From CAVWUA01 sp963758025 (GTDB lineage: Bacteria; Planctomycetota; Planctomycetia; Isosphaerales; Isosphaeraceae), in contig CAVWUA010000005.1 of assembly GCA_963758025.1 (NCBI GenBank), positions 248,001 to 312,000 on the forward strand: a DNA stretch of 64,000 bases. Direction: 5' to 3'. Shown here piece by piece: positions 15,173-25,110 of this stretch. Each line of letters opens with the position of its first letter. Position 1 is the stretch's first letter. The notes beneath the pieces are model-generated. The model was not told the DNA's origin and ran no database searches. It was given only the letters and a program-made list of their open reading frames with translations. The position numbers and the translations under genes are program-made.

Positions 15173-16676
15173 TCACGACGGCCCTCCTCCGACCGAACGT
15201 CGGTTGGACCGCCAGCGCCGCAGCCGCTTCTTCAAGAACGCGCGCAGCGATCCCTCCGGCAAGTCCTCGACCGGGGTGACGGTCTCCCAGTCCAGCACGT
15301 CGCGGACGGCCGATTTGAGCCCTCGGCGCGGTGGCGCGATCTTCGGCTCCGGCAGGTCCGCCGCGGACGCGCCGGCGTTCGTAGGCCAACCCTTCCAGTC
15401 GCAGCGGCAGCCGAGGCCCCGGCACCGGCAAGAGCGCGGAATGGTCGCCCCGGACAATCTCCAGGCCGAGCGGATAGGCGGTGTCCCAGTCGTCGAACTG
15501 AACCTCCGGCCGCCGGTCGCTCTTGAGCACCACCTGCCAGCGACGATCCGCCCGCCAGTGCCACCAGCGGGCGAACTCCGTCAGGGTCACCCGCCAGAGG
15601 AACAGGTCCCGCTCGATCTCCCTCGCCAAATCCGTCAGGACGTCCGGGAACCGTCCCAGCCGACGCTCGGGATGCCCGTAAACGAACGCGGGTTCTCCGG
15701 CATCGATCTTCGCCCGCACCACCGTCCGCAAGTAATGCGCGATCCGCCGGGGACGGTCCGCGCCGGCGTTCAGAAACAGCCCCTCGCACACGGGGTGGAT
15801 CGGGACCTGAAGCACGTTCGAGAAGCGGTCGCCGCGCCAGGGGAAGAACGGCACGTCATCATAGCCAAGCTGGAAATCCGAGGAGTAGAGATAGCCCATC
15901 CCTTCCAGCGCACGGTCCAGCCCCGGGTTCCAGCGACCTTCGGGCGCGGCGAAACCGATCGGGTTGATCCCCGCATCCACCAGCATCTCATGAGCCCGTT
16001 CGATGTTACGGACGTTCTGCGCCTCGTCCCGGTAAACGACATGAAAATGCCCATGCGACTGCGCATCGATCCGTTTCAGGTCCTCCAGCACGGCCGGTTC
16101 CTGTCCGTAGGCGTGCGTGCTGACGAAGTGGGTCGTGCAGTCGTCCAGGGGGCGCCTTGCCCGGGCGAACCGGGCGTAGTCGTCGGGATACCGCTCGTCC
16201 AGATCGGCCCGGAAGTGGAAGGCCGAGCGGTACGGATAGGGATAGATCGCCAGCCGCGCCCAGATCCCCCCCGCGCGATGAATGCTCTCACGGAGCCGGC
16301 GAAGCAGCCGTACCCGGATCGCCGACCTTGGATAACGGGCGACGCGCTCGCGGAGGTTCAGCCCCTGGTAACGCCAGATCGCGGGGGCCGCTTCGGTGTC
16401 GATCAATGCCACGAACGGATCAACGGGCTCATCGCGTCGCAGAACATCCACGTCGATCGCCACGTGATGCGGCGAGAGCATCGACCGCAAGTGCGCCTTC
16501 GACACCCGGCGCCCATCGTAGAGCACGAACCGCCCACCCCGGAACGCCAGCGGGTGCGCATCGCGAACCTTCGTGAAGGCGATCCCGTCCTGACCCAGAA
16601 TCAGTTCCAGGCCGGGCGGCGTGTTCCAGAGCACCAGTGGCAGGAGCGGCAATTCCGATCGTAAGACCCTATCCAC
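15173..16676 (-). CDS. Polysaccharide deacetylase-like protein, frame corrected
   Basis: About 500 residues. The middle carries NodB-like features: FHFRADLDERYPDD (metal-binding Asp), the later SHGHFHVVYRDE (His pair), and FAAPEGRWNPGLDRALEGMG, a typical motif 3/4 region. Such enzymes remove acetyl groups from N-acetylated sugars. An N-terminal domain of about 150 residues with a different fold precedes it. Near 15360-15385 one extra base moves the frame, and the true C-terminus ends LRRWRSNRRSVGGGPS at 15173. Read without correction, this gene and the GT4 gene look like one 877-residue fusion, which is false. The start ATG 16676 overlaps the methyltransferase stop by 8 bp. Confidence 0.78.
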
Positions 16677-17368
16677 AAGGCCCTCCCGGCCGCCGGGCCG
16701 TCCACAACGTCAGCAATCGCGCGGGGGGAACCCAGCGGAAGAGGGCCGAGCGCGACTCCTCCGGGGTGAGCAGATGTTGCTTCGTGACCTCACAAAAGAG
16801 CGACCGAAGCTCGCGGGTCATCCGCCCCGGCCAGAACCAGCGTTCGCGGAACGGGGCATTCGGCGGATACATCCAGAGACCTCGCGATTCATCGATCCAC
16901 TTGACCGTCACGTTGGGCAGCCAGGGCCTCCGGGCATTGAACGAACCGGCGTTCTTATCCACGATTGCCAGAATACCACCGGGTCGGAGGACCCGGCGAA
17001 CCTCGCGCAACACCTCACCCATCGCGTCAAGATGTTCGAGGACCTCGATCGCAACGACCGCATCGACCGTTGCATCCGGCCAGCGGCAGACGCCGCGCCG
17101 AGGCCTGGACACGGTGGATTCCATCGGCCTGGCGCAACATCCCCAGCGACGGATCGATCCCGATCACCTCGGCACCGGCGGCCTGGAAATGCCGGGCGAA
17201 CCGGCCCTTTCCGCATCCGAGATCCAGCACCCGACGCCCCGAGAGGGGGCCGAGAGCCTCCAGGACCGCCCGCAGCCGCACGTCGTCGGGGGGGACACTC
17301 GGCTTGAACCGGGCCTCCAGCGCATCGAAGCGCGCGGCGACGTAGCGCTCACTCGCGGCGAGGCTCAT
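16669..17368 (-). CDS. Class I SAM-dependent methyltransferase, frame corrected
   Basis: About 232 residues. Motif I, RVLDLGCGKGRFARHF, and the acidic GIDPS that follows show S-adenosylmethionine binding. Beyond a one-base insertion near 17074-17077 the fold continues with DAVVAIEVLEHL and VRRVLRPGGILAIVDKN. It resembles UbiE/type 11 methyltransferases. Position within a glycan operon suggests methylation of a sugar or lipid carrier, which is inference. The start ATG 17368 overlaps the preceding stop in an ATGA. The 3' end overlaps the deacetylase start. Confidence 0.8.
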
Positions 17369-18133
17369 GCCGCCCTCCCCGCCCGCGACAGCTCGCGGTG
17401 CTTCCAGTGCCGCACGGCCACCGAGACCCCCGACAGCGCGCAGAAGGCGAACCCTTCCAACCCGTCGCGGAACCCTTGCTTCCCCAGATACAGCTTGAGG
17501 AACGTCCAGCAAGGGCGGACGGTCATGTCGATCAGGCGGGTCGATCGCCGCTCACGCTGAAACTTGATCGCCTCCAGGGTCGTGTAAAGATCAATCTTGC
17601 GCAGAAACGTCTGCATATCGGGAATCGTGCGATGCTGGAGCGGGGAATTCAGTTGCCCCACGCTCCCTTCCAGCGCGACGGTCTCGTGCACGGCACCGAT
17701 CCAGCGGCCCCGGTCGCGGCGAAACAGCCGCAACGGACGGTCGTGCTGCGTCCCGGAATAGGCGAACGGGCGGCCGAGAATCACGCTCTGAATCGGCACG
17801 CGGAAGCCGTGATGCGTTGAATGGCGCAGAGCGTCGCGGATCTCGGCGGCCAGTTCGGGCGTCGCCCGTTCGTCGGCATCGACGGCGAAGACCCAATCGC
17901 CGGAGGCCAGATCGAGAGCGGCGTTGCGCTGGCAGGCGAAATCGTCGAATTCGCGGACAACGACCCGGTCGGCCTGTTGCCTCGCCACCGCCTCGGTCTC
18001 GTCCTGGCTTCTCGGGTCCACGACGACGATCGATTTCCTCCGTCCAGCGCAGCGCGGCCAGGCATTCGGACAGGTTATGGGCCTCGTCGCGCGCCAGCAC
18101 CAGCGCGCTGATCCTCGGCTCAGTCACGATCAC
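17365..18133 (-). CDS. Family 2 glycosyltransferase (WaaE/KdtX-like), frame corrected
   Basis: About 255 residues. The opening ISALVLARDEAHNLSECLAA and, after correction, IIVVVDPRSQDETEAVARQQ give the GT-A nucleotide-binding start. CQRNAALDLASGDWVFAVDA carries the DxD metal motif (DADE). Length and layout match LPS core beta-1,4-glucosyltransferase (WaaE/KdtX) relatives. One extra base near 18030 splits it. The start is GTG 18133 or GTG 18127, both overlapping the end of the preceding gene. It is part of the glycan operon. Confidence 0.78.
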
Positions 18134-19164
18134 CCACCTTTCGGATCGCGCCCGCGATCGTCCGCGCGGGGAAGTAGGCGGCGAAGGCGATCAACTCCAC
18201 GTCGAGCCGACCCAGGGCCGCCAGAACAATCCAGAGATGCCAGCGCACGTCGGCATGTCCCACCAGCCGAACGAGGGTCTTGATCCCGGAGTCCGACCGG
18301 AGCGTGACGGGCGGCACGGGCGTCGTGGGTGACGGAGTATCGTCCTGGTTCGCCGTCTGTGTCGCGACGAAAAAGAGATATTTGCCCATCCCGTACGCCA
18401 TCCCGGCCAGGAGCCAGGCGGGATGACCGTCACGGACGAAGCACGACCAGGCGATCGCGGCGTGCAGGGCCATGTCGCCGAGTTCGTCGAGCACGGCGTC
18501 GAGCCAGCGGCCGAACGCGCTGGCGGTCCCTTGCAAACGGGCGAGATGGCCGTCCGCCGTATCGAGCACCAGGGCGACCGCCAGCGCGGCGGCAATCGCC
18601 AGGCGTCCTTCCAGCCGGTCGCCACCGAGCGCAACGGCTCCCGACGCGGCGAGCACGAGCAGGCCGGAGGCCAGGGTCACGGCATTCGGCCGGATCGGCG
18701 TCGGCCGTAGCAAGCGGCCCAGCAATCGCGCCGGGGCGAGCGCCCAGAACCGGCCAAGCGGCTGATAGGTTCGGCGGCGGACCAGTTCCTCCTCGACAAC
18801 GCGGAGCGACTGCGGCGAGTCGAGCCGCCAGATCACCGCCGTCTCCGGGTCGCGGCCCCGTCGCAAGGCGCGTCGCAAGCGGGATGGATCGTAGATCCGG
18901 TCGGTACGGAGAATCGCCGCCCCCTCGGGCGGCGGGCCGGTCGCGAAGGCGCAATCGTTCGCCCGCTCCTCGGGAATCAAGGCCCGGAACCGCCCATGCT
19001 CGTCCACCCTCGCGTGGATCATCACCCGCCCGGGACTGGATTCTCCGGCCAGGTCGATCAGATGGGCGAGGACCGGGCGGCCGAGCACCAGCGCGTCGGC
19101 CAGAGGGCCATGTCGGCCCCCTCGGTCGCGCGTCGATAATCAACATCCGTGCCTGACGAGACAT
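18120..19164 (-). CDS. CDP-alcohol phosphotransferase with an N-terminal domain, frame corrected
   Basis: About 347 residues. The C-terminal 200 residues form a membrane CDP-alcohol phosphatidyltransferase domain, with the hallmark DTADGHLARLQG and GRWLDAVLDELGD (DG..AR....G...D...D) followed by several hydrophobic helices. The N-terminal 130 residues look like the trailing half of a nucleotidyltransferase, as in bifunctional inositol-phosphate cytidylyltransferase/di-myo-inositol-phosphate synthases, but the nucleotide-binding GxGxR start is absent. Likely reaction: transfer of a phospho-alcohol from a CDP-activated donor to lipid or polyol. One extra base in the ggggg run near 19130 breaks the frame after MSRQARMLIIDARPRG. 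ATG 19164 is the likely start. Confidence 0.72.
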
Positions 19165-19249
19165 CGGAGCGCCTCCATGCGCCGGCGAGGTGAACGTCAT
19201 CCCAAGCGTTGGCTGTCAGACGATCGCGAATCGTGGGAGAATCGGCGAA

Positions 19250-20205
19250 TCACCACCGAAACACATGGAAAAACGCCTCTTGCCGCTCGATCCAACCCGT
19301 TCCCCCGACCGCCAGCGCACGGCGAGCCGTCCGCACCTGGCCCAGACGCCGCAAGGCCCCGGCGAGCGCGGAGAGGAACGCCCCGCGACCCGTCGCCAGC
19401 GCATGCAGCACGCGAACCGGCAACCACGCCAGATGGGCGGCCAGCCGTCGGCCCCCCAGGTTCTTCCAGGCGAACAGCAGGGTATTCCGCGCCGCCAGCC
19501 GATCACACCCGGCGCGGCCGAAGGCCGGCTCGAACGAGCCGAACCCGCGATGATAGGCGATCGACTCGGGGACGTAATACCCCCTCCACCCCGCCATCCA
19601 GGCCCGGAAGCCCAGGTCGAGGTCCTCGATCCGGCCGGGGAAGTAGATCGGGTCGTATCCGCCGAGTTCGAGGAACTTCCGGCGATCGACCGCCAGCACG
19701 GGACCGGCCGCCGCCGTCAGGTCGGGCGGCCGAAGCGTCTGCTCGTGACCAGGGACCCGGCACATCCCCTGCACCAGGCCGAACCGGCTGCGAACGCGGG
19801 TCCGCATCCCCTCGTAGTCGCGGCCGTCGAAGTCCCAGCAAAGCGGCGCCGCGAACAGGGCGTCCTCGTGCTCGTCCAGGGCCTTGACCAGAGGAGCGAC
19901 GGCGTCCGGGTCGAGCTTGACGTCGTTGTTCAGCAGCAGGACCGCCGGTTCCTCCAGTCGGGCAAGGACGTGGTTGAACGACGCCAGTCCCCGGTTCGGC
20001 TCGCGGATCACCCCCAGATCGGGCCAGTCGCGGCGAGCATTTCGATCGAGCCGTCCGTGGAGCCGTTGTCCACGATCGTCACCGCGCAAGGCCAGGGAGA
20101 ACGGGAGGCGGCTTCGACGATCGTCGGCAGGCACTCGCCCAGCAGGCGCAGGCCGTTGTAGTTCAGAACGAGGATGTGCGTCCGGTCGATCCCCACGGGG
20201 TCCAT
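19250..20205 (-). CDS. Family 2 glycosyltransferase (rhamnosyltransferase-like), frame corrected
   Basis: About 318 residues. ILVLNYNGLRLLGECLPTI and VDNGSTDGSIEML form the nucleotide-binding half. LLNNDVKLDPDAV holds the DxD-type site, and GPVLAVDRRKFLELGGYD with EDLDLGFRAWMAGW is the acceptor-side ED motif of processive and rhamnosyl GT2 enzymes. One base is missing near 20035 (ctcgc_cgcgac), where the frame runs into a stop, and restoring it gives EMLARDWPDLGVIREPNRG. It is the first gene of the minus-strand glycan operon, 85 bp before the CDP-alcohol enzyme. Confidence 0.8.
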
Positions 20206-20304
20206 CCCTCGGGTGAAGCTCAGCGAATCAGGACGCGCCGGAATCAGCGCCGCCCGGTACCATACGGGCGACCGTCGTTTTGGTCAAGGCGGGAAGCGGG
20301 CATG

Positions 20305-20340
20305 TCACAGAGCATGAGAACTGGTCCTCATGCTCTGTGA
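20305..20340. terminator. 14-bp perfect hairpin
   Basis: Arms tcacagagcatgag (20305-20318) and ctcatgctctgtga (20327-20340) are separated by an 8-base loop. It lies between the stop of the TIM-barrel epimerase gene (20382) and the first gene of the glycan operon, both on the minus strand. It probably ends epimerase transcription. There is no T run, so it may act with Rho or as an mRNA-stabilising end. Confidence 0.55.
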
Positions 20341-20381
20341 ACGACCGTTTCCAAATGGACGAACGCCGACGGGACAGGCTC

Positions 20382-21330
20382 TCAACCCGAGTAGTTCGAG
20401 CCTCGCAGCGAGTCGAGCAGTTCCTTGGTCGCCTTGATCCCCTCCGGCTCGGAGAGGCGGCCCCCCTCGTACTCGATGCCGACCCAGCCGTGGTAGCCGC
20501 GAGTCGGTGACGATCTTCATGATCCGGGCGTAGTCGAGGGTCGTCTCCTTGCCGTCGGGGCCGAAGTCGTAGCTCTTGGCCGAGACCCCCTTGGCATACG
20601 GCATCATCCGGGCGATGGCCTCGTAGACGTCGATCGCGTACTTGCCGTCCTTCCTGGGGAAGTTGCCGAAGTCGGGCAACGTGCCGAAGTTATCGCGGCC
20701 GACGGCCTTGATCAGCGCGATCAGCGCATCGGGGTTGCTCGACGGGCCGCCGTGGTTCTCGCAGATGATGTTGATCTTGTGCTTGCCGCCGTATTCGGCC
20801 AGCGCGGAGCAGCCGTCGGCGGCCTCCTCGACGTGGTCGGGGCCGTAGTTGCCCCCGGTGTTGACCCGGATCGAGTGGCATCCCAGCGCGGCGGCGGCAT
20901 CGACCCACTTCTTGTGGTTCTCGACGGCCTGCTGACGCTGGTTCTTGTCCGCGGCGCTCAGGTCCCCCTCGCCGTCGATCATGATCAGGACGCAGGTGAC
21001 GCCTTGATCGTCGGCGCGCTTCTTGAGGTCCTTCAGGTAGGCGTCGTCGTGGGCCTTGTCCTTGAAGAACTGGTTGACGAACTCGACCCCCTCGATCCCG
21101 AACTGCTCGCGGGCGACCTTGGGAAAGTCGAGGTTATCCAACTCCTTGCCGAAGAGGGCTTTATGCAGCGACCACTCGGCCAGCGAGATCTTGAAGTCGC
21201 CGATCTTGCCGGCGGAGGGCGTGCCGGTGACGTCGGCGGCCCAGGTCGGACGCAGGCCCAGGCCGAGCATCGCGCCTCCGGCCAGAGCGCCTCGGATCAT
21301 GTCGCGGCGGGACAGGATGGGATCGAACAT
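20382..21330 (-). CDS. Tat-exported sugar phosphate isomerase/epimerase family protein, frame corrected
   Basis: About 315 residues. The N-terminus SRRDMIRGALAGGAMLGLGL is a twin-arginine signal, and the AP endonuclease family 2/TIM-barrel fold follows. Metal-site candidates include IICENHGG and LPDFGNFPR. The C-terminus is restored by removing one base near 20503, giving SGYHGWVGIEYEGGRLSEPE and ending SLRGSNYSG at 20382. The start ATG 21330 places the Tat motif at residues 8-9. Such exported epimerases are abundant in planctomycetes and probably act on sugars in the periplasm. The substrate is unknown. Confidence 0.78.
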
Positions 21331-21448
21331 CGTTGGTATTCTCCGGGTGTGTTGGGGTTGCGGACGTGCCCGCACGTCCGCCGAGCCTTCTGAGTTTAGG
21401 GACCGCTCGCGGCCGGTCAAGCCACTCGCGGCGTCGATCCGGGGTGTC

Positions 21449-22566
21449 TCACTCGACGCAAAGCCCGGCCAGATCCCGGATGGACGCCTGCGCGACCGGC
21501 GACGGGCACGACCAGACGAGGAAGAATAACGCCTGCCTTGCCCAGCGCTGCGCCGGCTCATCGCGGAGGAAACCGGTCCCCTTGCGGGCGGTCAGAAACG
21601 CCTGCGTCGCCCGCAGAACCAGGCCGTTCGCCTGGGCCCGGATTCTCGACGCGGGAGGCGCGTCGTCACGCCCTTCGGCGGCGGCGATGAGTTGGGTCGC
21701 GAGCGTCCGCCACTCCTGGGAAAGCGCCTCGACCGGCTCGGCCGGATCGTCGCGGCGGGCGGTTTCTTCCGCGAGGGCCACCAGGGCCGCGCCGCCTGGC
21801 CGAGAGCCAGGGAGGAGGTTTCCAGCCCGCCGGTCGTCGCGCCGGAGGCGGTCCCCATCACGTCCTCGGCGGGCCCGGCCAGGATGTCGTCCGGGGTGAT
21901 CGGCGTCTCCTCACACGTCACCTCGCTCGTACAGGACGCCTGGAGCGCCGCCAGGTCGAACGGGGAGGAAACCGCCACGCCGGAGCGGTCCATCGGCAAG
22001 GCAATGAGCATCTGGCGGCCATCCTCCAGCGTCGCGCCGGTGACGAACACGTCGGCCCGGGGCGCGGCGGTGACCCAGGGCATCACGCCATCGAGCCGGT
22101 AGCCGCCATCCGGCGTCTCGGTCGCGGCCATCGCCCGCGTCCCCCGCCGTCGGGAGGTGGTCAGGTGCGAGATGCCGACCGTCGTGAAGACCGCCCCCTG
22201 GCCGATCCGCTCCAGCCAGCTTCGGGCGGTCGTCACGCCCCGGCCGGCGGCCGCCGCGAGCCGGCGAACCGAGGCATCATGCTGGGTGAGAATGAACGCG
22301 GCGGTCAGACTGCCTTCGGACAGCCGCGCGTACCTCCGGACGATCGTCGGGCGGTCGCACCCCTGGCCGCCGAACTCGGCCGGCAGCGTCCAGCGGTTTG
22401 CCCCGGCCTGAAGGACAAGCTGCCAGAGCGATTCGGGCCAGTCGCCCGCGATGTCGGCCGGGCCGTCGGCGTCTGCCAGGCGAGCCAGGATGTCAGCCTC
22501 CAGGCCCCCCGGCGGGTCGTTCTCGATTCCAGGCCAGTCCGGCGGCATGGCGTGGGGTTTGCTCAT
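21449..22566 (-). CDS. Acyl-CoA dehydrogenase-like protein, frame corrected
   Basis: About 372 residues. The N-terminal half has the helical acyl-CoA dehydrogenase entry domain with LPAEFGGQG, followed by the FAD/substrate beta domain (GVMPWVTAAPRADVFVTGAT). After one missing base near 21800 the C-terminal helical domain continues (VALAEETARR..., ATQAFLTARKGTGFL). The usual catalytic Glu cannot be placed with confidence, so it may be a flavin-dependent relative rather than a true beta-oxidation enzyme. It starts at ATG 22566 and is divergent from the Nudix gene. Confidence 0.68.
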
Positions 22567-22680
22567 CGTTCATTCAGCCTTTCGACGCGGCGCTCTTCTC
22601 CGATCATGGACCTTGCTATGATGTCCTGCCGGAGCCTGGATCGCTACCCCGGTCAGCCTCGTAACCTCAGGGAAAATGCC

Positions 22681-23346
22681 ATGCCGCCCCCCTATTGTTA
22701 CGAACATCCTCGCCCCTCGGTCACGGTGGATGTGGTCGTCTTCTCGGTCGATCAGGGCACCTTGCGGGTTGTCCTCGTCCGTCGCAAGAAGGACCCCTTC
22801 GAGGGCCGTTGGGCCATTCCGGGCGGATTTCTCGACATCGACGAACCGCCCGACGAGGGGGCGCGGCGCGAGCTGCGCGAAGAGACCGGCCTGGAAGTCC
22901 CCTGGCCACTGGACCCGCTCGGCTTCTTCGCCGCGCCCGACCGCGACCCTCGGGGCCGAACGATCAGCCTGGCCTACGCCACGGTCGTGCGCCCGCCGGC
23001 CCCCGAACCGGCCGGGGGGGATGATGCCTCCGAGGCCTCCTGGCGGGAACTCGACAAGGTCCGGAACCTGGCGTTCGACCACGACCTGATCCTGAAAACC
23101 GCGACCGCCTGGCTCCGCCGGAGTTTGCGCTCCAGGGCGATTGGACTGGCCATGCTGCCGGAAGAGTTCACCGCCGCCGAGGCCAATACCCTCTTCCGCG
23201 CGGTCTTCGGCGAGGAGGCGTCGGCCACGTCCTGGCGGAATCAGCTCGTCAAATCCGGCCATCTCCGGTCGTCGGATACGACGCCCAAACGCTACCTGGC
23301 GAGCGGGTTCCACCCGGGAGTCTGGTCAAGCTGGGAGGCAGAGTGA
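22681..23346 (+). CDS. Nudix hydrolase with C-terminal winged-helix-like domain (NrtR/ADP-ribose type)
   Basis: Intact, 221 residues. A perfect Nudix box starts at GFLDIDE, continues through PPDEGAR and ends RELREETGL (residues about 57-79), giving a Mg-dependent pyrophosphohydrolase fold. Residues about 150-215 (LPEEFTAAEANTLFRAVFGE, SWRNQLVKSGHL) look like the winged-helix of NrtR, which regulates NAD metabolism, or of related ADP-ribose pyrophosphatases. Because the Nudix residues are intact it could still be catalytic. ATG 22681 follows a 114-bp divergent gap with a TATGAT at 22617-22622. Confidence 0.8.
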   Translation: MPPPYCYEHPRPSVTVDVVVFSVDQGTLRVVLVRRKKDPFEGRWAIPGGFLDIDEPPDEGARRELREETGLEVPWPLDPLGFFAAPDRDPRGRTISLAYATVVRPPAPEPAGGDDASEASWRELDKVRNLAFDHDLILKTATAWLRRSLRSRAIGLAMLPEEFTAAEANTLFRAVFGEEASATSWRNQLVKSGHLRSSDTTPKRYLASGFHPGVWSSWEAE

Positions 23347-23458
23347 TGACATCGTCTCCAATTTTGGTTTAATCGTTGCGACGGGATCGGCCAAAACGGC
23401 GAACGACGCCAGCCCGTCGGAACCGATCGCAACCGAAAATTGGAAAGGCCAACACACC

Positions 23459-24040
23459 ATGCTGACGTTCTGCCTGCTGATTGCCACCGTTCTCGGCGCG
23501 GACGACAAGCCGCTGAACACCCCTCCGCCCGGGTTCAAGCCGCTGTTCAACGGCAAGGACCTGACGAACTGGAAGACGGACGGCGAGACCAAGGAGCACT
23601 GGACCGTCAAGGACGGCATCCTGCACTACGACGGCAAGGGGACCAGCCTCGTCACCGCGAAGGATTACGGCGACTTCGAGATGTATGTGGACTGGAAGAT
23701 CAAGGAAGGCGCGGACTCGGGCATCTACCTGCGCGGCAAGCCCCAGGTGCAGATCTGGGACCGTCCCGAGATCGGCTCCGGCGGGCTCTACAATAACAAG
23801 GAAAACCCGAGCATGCCGACCGAGGTGGCCGACAAGCCGCCCGGCGAGTGGAACACGTTCCATATCATCATGAAGGGGGAGAAGGTCACCGTCTTCCTCA
23901 ACGGCAAGAAGGTCGTGGACAACGTGACCCTGGAGAACTGGCCCGAGTACAAGGAACCGATTCCCGCCACCGGCACCATCGAACTCCAGCACCACGGCGA
24001 CGACCTCCAATTCCGCAATATCTACGTCAAGGAACTTTGA
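23459..24040 (+). CDS. Secreted DUF1080 (3-keto-disaccharide hydrolase) protein
   Basis: Intact, 193 residues, with a short signal peptide (MLTFCLLIATVLGAD). The single DUF1080 domain has FKPLFNGKDLTNWKTDGE at the start, a concanavalin-like strand region (GDFEMYVDWKIKEGADSGIY) and the usual ending GTIELQHHGDDLQFRNIYVK. The family includes 3-keto-glucoside hydrolases, and exact substrates in planctomycetes are mostly untested. It is followed after 4 bp by an aldo/keto reductase gene, so the two are probably co-transcribed. ATG 23459 was chosen because the signal peptide begins there. Confidence 0.85.
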   Translation: MLTFCLLIATVLGADDKPLNTPPPGFKPLFNGKDLTNWKTDGETKEHWTVKDGILHYDGKGTSLVTAKDYGDFEMYVDWKIKEGADSGIYLRGKPQVQIWDRPEIGSGGLYNNKENPSMPTEVADKPPGEWNTFHIIMKGEKVTVFLNGKKVVDNVTLENWPEYKEPIPATGTIELQHHGDDLQFRNIYVKEL

Positions 24041-24044
24041 ACCG

Positions 24045-25016
24045 ATGCACTATCGGACCTTCGGCCGCACGGGCTGGTCGGTCAGCGAGATCGGCTACGG
24101 CATGTGGGGCATGGCTGGCTGGACCGGCTCGGACGACGCCGAGTCGCTGGAATCGCTGGAACGCGCGGTCGCCCTCGGCTGCAATTTCTTCGACACGGCC
24201 TGGGGCTACGGGAGCGGACACAGCGAACAGTTGCTCGGCCGGCTCGTCCGCAACCATCCCGACAAGACGCTCCACGTCGCCACCAAGCTCCCGCCGAAGA
24301 ACTTTCTCTGGCCCTCCCGGCGCGGGTTCACACTCGATGAGTGCTTCCCCCCGGAACACATCCGGGAGTACGCGGAAAAGAGCCTGGAGAACCTGGGGCT
24401 GCCCCGGATCGACCTCTTGCAGTTCCACGTCTGGGAGGACGCCTGGGCACACGACGAGCGCTGGCAACGCGCGATGGAGGACCTCAAGCGGCAAGACCTG
24501 ATCCGAGCGATCGGCATCAGCGTCAACCGCTGGGAGCCCTGGAACGGTCTGGAGACGATCCGCACCGGTCTGATCGATGCGGTGCAGGTCATCTACAACA
24601 TCTTCGACCAGGCGCCACAGGATGAGCTGTTTCCGCTCTGCCGGGAACGGAACATCGCCGTGATCGCCCGGGTGCCCTTCGACGAGGGGACTCTCACCGG
24701 AAACCTGACCAGGGATTCCACCTGGCCCGAAGGGGACTGGCGCAACACCTACTTCGTGCCCAGGAACCTGGCGGAAAGCGTGGAACACGCGGAGGCCCTG
24801 CGGCCCCTGGTGCCCGAAGGAATGACCATGCCGGAACTGGCCCTGCGCTGGATCCTGGCGGAACCGACCGTCTCGACGATCATTCCGGGGATGCGCAAGC
24901 TCTCCCACGTCTCGGCCAACATCGCCACCAGCGGCGCACCGCCGCTCGATCCCGAGTTGCTCGAACGGCTCAAGGCCCACCGCTGGGACCGAACGCCGAC
25001 GGAGTGGTCGCAGTAA
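24045..25016 (+). CDS. Aldo/keto reductase
   Basis: Intact, 323 residues. TIM-barrel NADPH-dependent oxidoreductase. The opening RTFGRTGWSVSEIGYGMWGM is the typical start. NFFDTAWGYGSGHSEQLLG carries catalytic Asp and Tyr, and VATKLPP carries the Lys. The usual catalytic His sits in LLQFHVWED. The cofactor-binding C-terminus is ALRWILAEPTVSTIIPGM. It lies 4 bp downstream of the DUF1080 gene and ends at a strong terminator. It may reduce or oxidise sugars made by the DUF1080 protein, which is inference. Confidence 0.88.
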   Translation: MHYRTFGRTGWSVSEIGYGMWGMAGWTGSDDAESLESLERAVALGCNFFDTAWGYGSGHSEQLLGRLVRNHPDKTLHVATKLPPKNFLWPSRRGFTLDECFPPEHIREYAEKSLENLGLPRIDLLQFHVWEDAWAHDERWQRAMEDLKRQDLIRAIGISVNRWEPWNGLETIRTGLIDAVQVIYNIFDQAPQDELFPLCRERNIAVIARVPFDEGTLTGNLTRDSTWPEGDWRNTYFVPRNLAESVEHAEALRPLVPEGMTMPELALRWILAEPTVSTIIPGMRKLSHVSANIATSGAPPLDPELLERLKAHRWDRTPTEWSQ

Positions 25017-25037
25017 CGACCATTCCCCGACAGGAAA

Positions 25038-25075
25038 AATGGCCCGCCCGGAAGCTTCCGGGCGGGCCATTCTTT
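25038..25075. terminator. Bidirectional Rho-independent terminator, 34-bp perfect palindrome
   Basis: A perfect palindrome with GC-rich arms (ggcccgcccggaag / cttccgggcgggcc) extends over 25038-25071. An A run precedes it and T-rich tcttttt follows it. It lies between the convergent aldo/keto reductase and DUF1501 genes, so it can terminate both strands. Confidence 0.9.
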
Positions 25076-25110
25076 TTCTCATTTCGAGGGAATCGGCGTC
25101 GCGGTCTCGA

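Noticed and set aside
14043..16676. Apparent 877-residue deacetylase-glycosyltransferase fusion in one frame
   Set aside because: The middle section has no protein-like character, and the true C-terminus of the deacetylase and the N-terminus of the glycosyltransferase lie in another frame with a stop at 15173. Two base errors create the false fusion.
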